A stretch of 64,000 nucleotides of DNA from Rhynchopus sp. YZ270_cl-10 (lineage: Eukaryota > Euglenozoa > Diplonemea > Diplonemida > Diplonemidae): assembly GCA_964035575.1 (NCBI GenBank), contig OZ037889.1:1302001-1366000 (forward strand), read 5' to 3'. Each line of letters begins with the position of its first letter. The first letter of the stretch is position 1. This document shows, one piece after another, positions 46,545-56,200 of the stretch. A program made the translations under genes and the position numbers. The notes below the pieces were generated by a model. It had not been told where the DNA came from, searched no databases, and saw only the letters and a list, made by a program, of their open reading frames with translations.

Positions 46545-46654
46545 GGACCCCAGAAATGGGACATCCGTTAAAATTGGATCGATACAGAGAAGATTAGCAT
46601 GGTCCCTGCGCAAGGATGACACGCATTAATCGAGAAAGTATCAACTTTTTTTTT
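46545..46654 (+). ncRNA. U6: U6 spliceosomal snRNA
   Basis: A 5' stem-loop (GGACCCCAGAAATGGG) and ACATCC resemble trypanosomatid U6. The catalytic core is exact: ATACAGAGAAGATTAGCATGG with the ACAGAG box, then TCCCTGCGCAAGGATGACACG, which pairs with U4 and U2. T9 ends the gene. U6 forms the active site for both cis- and trans-splicing. Confidence 0.97.
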
Positions 46655-46869
46655 GTCCCCCGGATCACACGTATTTTTTACACTGGTGTCTTCTTCATGC
46701 TTCCCAGACCAACACATATGTGCAGACATGCCCATCACCCACAGGTGGCAAGTGGCAGGCTGCAGTAACCCATTGAAATATTGGTTTCAAAAAACGACCA
46801 TATGGTTTATGCTACTGGCATGCTTCCCTGAGCATATACATGTCGAAAGCTGTGTAGAGAAAAAGAGCA

Positions 46870-46964
46870 ACCAACGATTTCTAAAGCTACAGTTTCTGTA
46901 CTTCATTGGTATGGAAGCATGAAGATTACTCTTCTCACACAACTTTGTCAAAACATGGCCGGTT
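46870..46964 (+). ncRNA. SL RNA: spliced-leader RNA copy 5, 5' part (split by the LINE)
   Basis: Exon 46870-46908, donor, stem II, Sm-like site and the first strand of the 3' stem up to ATGGCCGGTT are present; the LINE follows. The rest of the stem and T6 are at 58037-58058. Upstream CTTCCC (CCC at 46826) is 44 bp before +1. Transcription would run into the element, so this copy is inactivated as an SL gene but may drive the LINE (inference). Confidence 0.93.
46955..46964 (+). repeat. target-site duplication, left (ATGGCCGGTT)
   Basis: Repeated at 58027-58036 to the right of the A-tail. It lies in the 5' strand of the SL 3' stem. Confidence 0.92.
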
Positions 46965-47084
46965 ACAGGGGACCATTTTTTACAGGGGACCATTTTTTAC
47001 AGGGGACCATTTTTTACAGGGGACCATTTTTTACAGGGGACCATTTTTTACAGGGGACCATTTTTTACAGGGGACCATTTTTTA
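46965..47084 (+). repeat. seven 17-bp repeats at the LINE 5' end
   Basis: ACAGGGGACCATTTTTT repeated perfectly seven times, starting at the insertion boundary. SLACS also has tandem repeats at its 5' end (longer units). They could carry promoter function or be made during 5' junction formation. Confidence 0.95.
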
Positions 47085-47275
47085 CACATTACAACACACT
47101 TGTCCTTTCTTTTTACCCTCCCTCCCTCCCCCTTTCCTTTGTTTTATTGTGAGCCTTGTACGCCTCCACGGGGCGGTCCCTGGGCAACGGTTGAGGAGTG
47201 CAGGCCGGCGAAGCGCAAGGCGTAGTGTGTCTTGTCCTTCTTTGTTTTCGTTTTTTGGTTTTTGCCTTTTTAAAA

Positions 47276-50200
47276 ATGAGGAGGAAGGCCCTTTTGGGGG
47301 CGTTGTGGGTGGTGCTGCATGTCTGCATCAGCAGCAGCAGCAGGTGCTACACCAACAGCAGCAGCAACAGCAGCAACAGCAGCAACAGCAGCATATGCTA
47401 CACCAGCTGCAACTGCAGCAGAAGCAACAACGGTAGCAACAAGAGCAGCAACAGCAGCAACAGCAGCAACAGCAGCAACAGCAGCAACAGCAGCAACAGC
47501 AGCAACAGCAGCAACAGCAGCAACAGCAGCAACAGCAGCAACAGCAGCAACAGCAGCAACAGCAGCAACAGCAGCAACAACATAAGCTGCATCAACAGCA
47601 GTAGCAGGAGCACCAACATCAGGAGCGGCAGCTTCCTATGCTACAACAGCTTCCTCATCAGTGGCAGGAGCCCCATTCCCCCCCTTTTTTACCCCAAAAA
47701 GAGGCCTCTTGAGCCCAACAACCCAAGCAGCTGCAGCTTTGATAGCAGCAACAAAAACGTGTGTGGAGGCAACAAAGTAAAGAACTGTTGTCATAACAAC
47801 CCACACCCCCCTTCCCCCCATGATATCCCCAAAAAGAGGCAATGTATGCCCAACCACATCAGTGGCTGCAACTGTGATAGCAGCAAAAACGAAATCTTCG
47901 GAGTCCTGGGTGGGGTCCCAGTATCACCCCTGGTGTGCAGCAGCAGTTCCAAAGGCCTTTACAGCAGCAGTTCCAACAGCAGGCTCTACAGCTTTTTCAC
48001 CAGCAGTTCCAAAGGCTTCAGCAGCAGCGGTTCCAACAGCAGGTCCAACAGCAGGCACAACAGCAGTTTAAACAGCAGTTCCAACGGCTTCTGCAGCAGC
48101 AAGAGCGTTTCCAAAAGCAGTTCCAGCAGCAGTTCCAGCAGCAGTTCCAACAGCAGGCACAACAACAGTTTCAACTGCAGTTCCAAAGACTTCTGCAGCA
48201 GCAGCTCCAACAGCAGGTCCAACAGCAGGCACAACAGCAGTTTCAACAGCAGTTCCAATGGCTTCTGCGGCAGCAGCTCCAACGGCGGGTCCAGCAGCGT
48301 CTCCAACAGCAGTTCCAGCAGCAGTTCCAACAGCAGGCACAACAGCAGTTTAAACAGCAGTTCCAATGGCTTCTGCAGCAGCAGTTCCAACAGCGTTTCC
48401 AAAAGCAGTTCCAGCTACAGGCACAACAGCAGTTTCATCAGCAGTTCCAAGGACTTCTGCGGCAGCAGCTCTAACGGCAGGTCCAACAGCAGTTCCAACA
48501 GCAGGCTTAGCAGCAGTTTCAACAGCAGTTCCAAAGACTTCTGCAGCAGCGTTTCCAACAGCCGTTCCAGCAGCAGTTCCAACAGCAGGCACAACAGCAG
48601 TTTAAACAGCAGTTCCAATGGCTTCTGCAGCAGCAGTTCCAACAGCGTTTCCAAAAGCAGTTCCAGCAACAGGCACAACAGCAGTTTCATCAGCAGTTCC
48701 AAGGACTTCTGCGGCAGCAGCTCTAACGGCAGGTCCAACAGCAGTTCCAACAGCAGGCTTAACAGCAGTTTTAACAGCAGTTCCAAAGACTTCTGCAGCA
48801 GCGGTTCCAACAGCAGGTCCAACAGCGTCTCCAAAAGCAGTTCCAGCAGCAGTTCCAACAGCAGGCACAACAGCAGTTTCAACTGCAGTTCCAAAGACTT
48901 CGGCAGCAGCAGCTCCAACAGCAGGTCCAACAGCAGGCTTAGCAGCAGTTTCAACAGCAGTTCCAAAGACTTCTGCAGCAGCGTTTCCAACAGCCGTTCC
49001 AGCAGCAGTTCCAACAGCAGGCACAACAGCAGTTTAAACAGCAGTTCCAATGGCTTCTGCAGCAGCAGTTCCAACAGCGTTTCCAAAAGCAGTTCCAGCA
49101 ACAGGCACAACAGCAGGCACAACAGCAGTTTCATCAGCAGTTCCAAGGACTTCTGCGGCAGCAGCTCTAACGGCAGGTCCAACAGCAGTTCCAACAGCAG
49201 GCTTAACAGCAGTTTTAACAGCAGTTCCATAGACTTCTGCAGCAGCAGTTCCAACAGCAGGTCCAACAGCAGCACCAACATCAACAGCAGACGCAGCAAC
49301 AACAACTTAGGGGGTGGTGAGCGAGGTATGCTGGTGTTCGGGGTCAGCCTTGAGGGGCGAGAAGGACAGAGTGGCTGTGTGATGATGCGGGGGTGGCAAA
49401 AGGGGTGTGTACAGATAGAGTTTTGGTTCGACTGGTGGTGCAACCTCTGGGAGGTCTTCACCTCCTTGCGTCAACCTGACCCCTGCTGGGTAGTCGAGGC
49501 ACCTGAGTGGGGAGTGTTTGTGTCGTTCGCGGTCCTGGATCTGTGGAAGGACAGACGCGCCCCTACCCTCAGTCATCTCATTTTGTGGCTAGTGGGCAGG
49601 AGGACCAGGAGGACGCGACGAGGACACCGGTCCTTGAACTGGACCAAGTCACAGGCGGGCAGGCTCCGTCGGCGCAAGGCGCCCTGCAATCGTCCGCCCT
49701 CTCCGGCAGCGCACCCAGTTTTCCGCAGGATCAGGGTCGCCGATGCGTTGAGAGGTGCTTTGCAGTGTGTGGCCATCTGGGTTCTGGTTTTTGTGGGGTC
49801 TGAGCTTGGGAGGTCAGCGCCACATGTTTTGGGTTGCGCGCTTTTTCGGGACGCGGAGGTGCTGGGGGTGGGTCTGCTGCGGGGACTGTGCCGCGTTCGG
49901 AGAGGATGGCGGTGGCTGGAAGGGGCGAGCGAGCGAGTGCGCCGATGGACCGGAGGGATCCGAGTGGCTGCCAGCTTGGTGAGGGCCAGTGTGGTGGGTC
50001 AGTTGTCGGTGTGTGCAGCCGAGTGGGTGTGGGTTGCATGGTCCGCAGGTGGTTGTTTGGCGGGTTTTGTGGCACTGGTCGGCGTCGCGCGCCCACTTGG
50101 CTGGGTTCTTCTCTTGGAGGTGCGCCGTGTGGCAGCACGCAGGTGGACTCGTAGGATCGGGATGGCATTTGGCATGCTGGTGGTGTCCCTACTGGTCTTG

Positions 50201-53200
50201 CTGTCGTTGTTGTGGCGAGCGGTGACGCCCTGGGACCTGCGCCCTGCCCCTGCTGATCCGGAGCACCCGATCAGCTTGTCCCCGTTTGCGTTGACCGGTG
50301 GGTGCGCAAACGTGAACGCTCCTGCGTATACAGAGCAAGCGGTGTCTGTGGACGCGACTCTGGCGAAGTTTGGAGCTAAACGCATCCCCAACGTGTCCAC
50401 AAATGATTGTGGTTATGTGGCACTACACCTCTGGGACCACGACACGCAGCCGGACGTGAGGGCAATGCGCAAGCAGCTGTATGACACAGCAGTGGAGGTG
50501 TCGAACCGCCTGGTGCAGGTGCTGGGGTCGCAGGAGGCCATGACGGAGTTTGCCAATGGTGTGACCGGCGAGGCCCACCTCAACCACTTGGGGCTTCAGC
50601 TCACCGCGACAGCATCCCGCATCAACATCGTGGTGGTGCAGGCGTCGGAAGAGAACCCCCTCGTGCGCATCACCCCTGGTAGCAAAAGAGTCGCCAAGTC
50701 GTACGCGGAGAGCTTCCAAGCGAAACTTCCCACGGTCGTCATCGCTCTCTGTGACTCTCACTTTGAGGCAGTGGAGCTTGTCCCGGAGGTGGGGAAGACC
50801 AAGGAGGGGATGGCAGAGAAGATGAGGAAGGAGGCTCGGCAGGCAGTGCTGGACACAGCGCATTTGGATGGCATCATCCCCACCAACACCACCACCACCG
50901 CCCCCCTGGCTACCAAGCTGGGACACATCAATGCGGATCGGGTGTTCTGCCCCTTTGATGGATGCAGAGCGGGAATTTTGTCTTCGAGTGATGCGGTCGG
51001 GGGCCTGTCTCGTAAGGGCTTGCTGCAGCACATGCGTCGCCACCAGGCGGATGGAGCGTACATCCCCGACGAGCTGTTGGGCCACTTGGGCATGTCGCGC
51101 TGTGCGAACGATCAGTGCGACATGCTATTGCCGCAGAGCAAGGAGGTCTGCAACACCTGTACGGTGCACTTTGGCGAAGAAGGCTTCACCGCTCCGTCTC
51201 CCTCCAGTCGAGGAATGCTGACAGATCAGGATGACCTCCCCTCCTTTGAAGTCATGGGGACCACCAGGATCCAGCTGAAGGGCGGGTGCCCAGACAAACA
51301 CCTGCAGCTGTACAGCGAGCTCTTCCTGAGGGTTCTTATGGACATCCTTGAGTACCAAGACGAGGTGGCCTGGAAGCGCCTTGCACTGTTCTTCACTGTG
51401 TTGCACCGGACACGGACAGAACGAGGGGGCAAGGACCAGGAGCGACGTTTGACGAGCACTTGGGGGAAGGACTTGGAGGCTTGGAAGGCTGGCCAGTATG
51501 TCGCCCTGTGGGAGCAAACGGTAGAGGAGCGGAAGCCAAGGCCCTCTGGGTGGTCGGACGAGGACACTGACGAAGGGAGACGGAAGCGCACCATCGCCAA
51601 AGCGAGAGCAGGACTCCCGAGCCAGGCCATGTCTTGCGCTACCAGCGACGGCCTCGCCCCACAGACACCGGCGACGCTGGAAAAGCTTCAGACGAAGCAC
51701 CCAGCCGCTGCCGACTCCAAGGCCCTGGAGCAGGCGGATTGGCCCCAGCCTCAGGAGGTCCCACCGGTGACAGTGGTGGAGGTGATGAAGGCCCTGCGGA
51801 GCATGCCGAAGTCATCGGCGGCGGGTCCCTCGAACGTGACGGGCGCGCACCTTCGTACACTTTGCCTACAGAGGCGGGCTAAGGGCACTTTGGCAGCGCT
51901 GGCCGCAGTGTTGACGTCTTTGGCACGAGGAAATGCTCCAGTGGAGGTGGCTGAGTTCTTCGCCGGCGCTAACTTGGTGGCTCTCCGGAAGCCTGCAAAG
52001 GGGCCGGGCCTGGAGGAGGACGTGCGACCGATTGCGGTTGGGGACACTCTCCGCAGACTGGTGGGAAAGATTCTGTCGGCGCGAGTGCGGGTGCCTGCTA
52101 GGACGCTTCTTCTTCGAGGGAACCAGGTGGGGGTGGCAACGGCAAGGGGGGCGGCAGTGGCGACTGATGTTATCTCGCAGTACGCCGTGCGCAACCGCGG
52201 AAAAGGTAAAGTCATTTTGAAAATTGACTACCGTAACGCGTTCAACTGCGTAGACCGCCTGTCGATGCTAAGAGCGGTCGACGCGAACCTCCCCGAGCTG
52301 GCCCCATGGGTGCGATGGTGTTACCTGGAGCCCTCCAGCCTGTATTATGGTGGAGATACCATAAGGTCACAGCGCGGAGCTCAACAAGGAGATCCCTTGG
52401 GCCCGCTTCTCTTCTCCCTGACCATCCACCAGATGGCGCTAGAGCTGAAGGGGCACCCAGGCCTGGATGGGACTTTGTGGTACCTCGATGACGGCTCTCT
52501 GCGGGGGTCCCCTAAGGCGGTTTTTGAGGCGTACCAGGTTCTGCGCACTCGTAGCTCCGAACTGGGGTTGGAGGTGAACGCGAACAAGTGTGAGCTCATC
52601 TCCACTGGTGGCGTCTCCAAGGAGGATCTCGAGGCCGTGGGGTTCACGTTGAACGAGGGTGGACAGGACGCCATGGGTGAAGGCGGGTTTCGGCTGTTGG
52701 ATGTGGATGGGTTCGATTTCTTGGGCATCCCCATTGGGTCTGCGGCTTTCTGCGAGGAGTACATGGCCCGGAAGGTGGACGATTCCCGCCGCAACCTGGA
52801 AGCCCTTGTGGACCTCGGGGACTCCCAGGCAGCCTTCTACGTACTGAGATACTGCGAAGGCTACTGCCGCATGGTGTTCTACATGCGGGGGATCCCACAG
52901 TGCGCGGAGTACCTGACGGCTTTTGACGACCTGATTGACAGGTGCCTGGCTGCGCTTCTGCATGACCCGGATGGGGCGCTGCCGGAGTTGGCAAGGGCGC
53001 AGGCGGCGCTTCCTGTGGCGCTTGGGGGGCTGGGTATCCGTCGCACAGTGGACCATCGGACGGCTGCGTCCCTCGCCTCTCAGTCAGGGAACCTGCAACT
53101 GTCGCAGGCCTTGGACCCTGCCTTCACCTGGGATGAGGAGAGATGGAACAGCGCGGCTGAGGAGTACAACTCCAGGGTACCGGTGGCGTTTCACGTGGAC

Positions 53201-56200
53201 AGGGCTCAGCCGAAGAAGATCCTGGAGCAGCAGAGTCTGTCATCTGCGGTGATTGACGCCCAGGCAGACAAGTTGATGCAACAGCTCTGCATGCGAGACC
53301 GAGCACGGATGAAGTCCCTTCTCCTGCCGCTTTCTGGGACGTACCTCACGGCGACACCCTCAGCAAGGAACCAGATGTCTTCAGCGGACTTTGCGGTTGT
53401 GACCCGTTTCCGACTAGGGGTGGCCATCCATGCGGAGGGAACGACTTGCTCGGCATGTCAGGGGGGGCAGAAAAGGGTTGTCATGGACTCCTTTGGCGAC
53501 CACACCTTTGGCTGCCCCTACGCCAAACACCGCGTCGCCCGCCACAACGCCTTGCGGGATTCGGTGTACAGAGCGGCTCAAGGGGCGGGCTTGGACCCTG
53601 CTTTGGAGGAGACCGTGAGAGTGGATTTGGAGTCGAAGAAGCGGCCAGGCGACGTCTACCTCCCAGTAGGAGTGGCGGAAAATGGACCTCGTTGTTTGGA
53701 CATCACCCACGTGTGCCCCACCTTGCCTTCCTACAGAACAGGGGCCTCGAAGTTTGTGGGCTGGTCGGCGAAGAACCAGGGCCAGGTCAAACGGGAGAAG
53801 CACGAGCGGGATTTGAACAAGATCAACACCAAGTTCTCCCCTATTGTGTTTGAAGCCTTCGGGGGTGCAGGCGACGAGGCGAACCTCTTGATTGCGCAGC
53901 TTGGAGGCCTGACGACGGGACAGACGTCGCACCTGACAGGGTCGGCAGAGTTGCGCATCCGGGAGAGCATTGCGGTGGCGTACCAGAAAAAGGTCGCATC
54001 TTCCTTTCTGGAGCGGGGTGCTATGTGTGTAGGGATTGCCACCCTGAAGCGGGAGCCGTGTGTGGAGGTAGATGTGGCACCGTCTGCAGAGGACATGGAC
54101 CGGTTTGGACGCCGCAGTGCAGGGGCCGTGGAACCTCTCTGTGATGATGCGAACCCTGACGACGATATGAGTCGTCCTGCTCCAGACCGGTCGGAGGAGC
54201 AGCAGGGGAAGCGCAAGAGGGACGTGAAGCCGGACCACGTGGAGCCACCGAGGAAGCGGACCGGGAGGTTCGATTCGGCTACCGTGATTCCGGAAGGGCC
54301 GGGTCTCGATGTGGTGCGTGAGTGGGAGTTTTTGCGTGAGTGCCCGGCAGCGCAGAGGCCTCGGGCGACGGAACAGGCGGCCAAGCTGGGAGCCTCGAAG
54401 GTGACTTGGTCGTTTGTGGCGGGGGACTGTGCTTTTGAGGCTTTGCTCTTCGCCACTGGGCGCACGGATTTGTCGGTGGAGGGTCTGCGCCAGGCGGCAG
54501 TGAAGAAGGTCCAGGGCCGCGCTGATCTGTCGAGTGCGGCTGTCCCTAATTTTGGGGTCTGGCAGCGGCTGATGACGAGTGGGGACAGAGGAGACGAGCG
54601 TACGTGGGCGGATGCCATTGCAGTGGCGGGGGCAGGGGAGGCTCTTGAGGTATCTGTGGTCATCCTCAACGAGTTCGCCCGCCCTTCTCTGATGGTGCCA
54701 AGAAAACGGCCTAAGGCAGTGGTCCTTCTCCTCCACTCGGGTGACCAGGATGCGGCAGATGGATCCGGCAGTATCCCGGGACACTACGAGCCCCTCACCA
54801 TGGACCCGGCTCTGCAGCAGCACATCCTGTCTTTTGAGGCCACAGGTGGTAAGGGGGAGTGCCAGTCAGAGCGCCCCATGGCTTTTGTGGGAGCGAGGGA
54901 GGCGGAGGCGTCGAACACTTTCCTGCAGTGCGAACAATGCAGCAAGCTCTTCGATGCGTCGGACGCACACTTCTGCTGTCACACGTGTGGTGGCTTGGCA
55001 TGTCTGCACTGCGCTCAGGGGTCCAAGCACTGCCCTCTGTCGCAAATTGGCAGGGCGGAATACTTCAGTGCCCTGTCTTTTTTGCACTCGAATGTTCCGG
55101 CTCAGGCTGCCTCTGCGGAGGGGAGCGGAGACCCACCACCTAAACGGGCTCCTTCTCCAGCAGTGCCAGCTCCCGAGGGCGAGGACGTCGAGGAGGTAGA
55201 CACGCCAATGGCGGGCGAAGAGGGGCAGCAGGCAGAACAGAAGCAGCAGAAGCACGAGAAGCAACGGAAACAGCAGAAGCAGCAACAACAAAAGGCGGAC
55301 CAGGAGAAGAAGGAAGCGTTGCAGCGTGCGTCGGACGCGTGGCAGCAAGCCCTGGAGGTACGGCGGGAGCATCGTCGGTCGTGGGGACCGGATTTGGCCG
55401 CGCTTCGGGGCACTTTTGGCGACCGCCAGCAGGAGTTGAGTCGTTTCCTGGAGGAACAGAATGTGCGTCTGGACCAGGCGAAGGCGGCGGACAGGCATCG
55501 TGTGGAGGAGCTGACCGCCAGGCACAAGCGGGAACTCGCAGAGGACGCGAAGAGGATGCATGCGCAGTACTTGGAAGACTGCGATCGGCACCCCGAAGCA
55601 GGAGAGTCGCTCCGGGCGGAGTATGACAGGCAACGCTGCGAGAGGCATTACGCCATCGCAGCTAAGCATGAGTCGGAGCAGAAGGCGACCACTCTGGTGT
55701 TGACGGCGGTGAACCTCTCCCGACAGCTGGAGGCAGAACGCATGGTGGCATACGGGCGGTGCTTTGGGGTGGTGTGCGAAGGGCGGCTATTCCTCCCCTG
55801 CCATGCGGTGCGGAGAGCGGTGGGCGACGACCCTGAAGGACTCGAACCTGACTGTGTCGGCGACTGGATGGCTCTCTTTGGTCCTCAAGGTGCTTCTCCG
55901 TGCCCGGGCGAGTTCCTGTACTGCTGGGCGACACAGCAGCCGTGGAGTGGGAACGGGGAGGGGGACGGTGATTGCCCGGAGTCGGTGGTCGCCCGTCAGG
56001 CGGTTAGGAAGATAGCAGGGGAGGCCGGATACTGCGACACCTGGGGCAAGACCAGCGCGGTCATCGTCGTTCGGGAAGGCAGGGTCAGCTGGGGAACCCC
56101 TTCTCGGGATCAGCTGGAGGAGGAGGTGGGGCGACAGGCCGAGGCGGCAGACACCGAGGTGCGTGTGAAGGTGGAGGAGATGGATGATGATGAGCAGGAG

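Noticed and set aside
48000-49300. Separate poly-glutamine protein genes within the CAG tract
   Set aside because: Alternative frames of a simple repeat inside the LINE; interrupted and without starts of their own.
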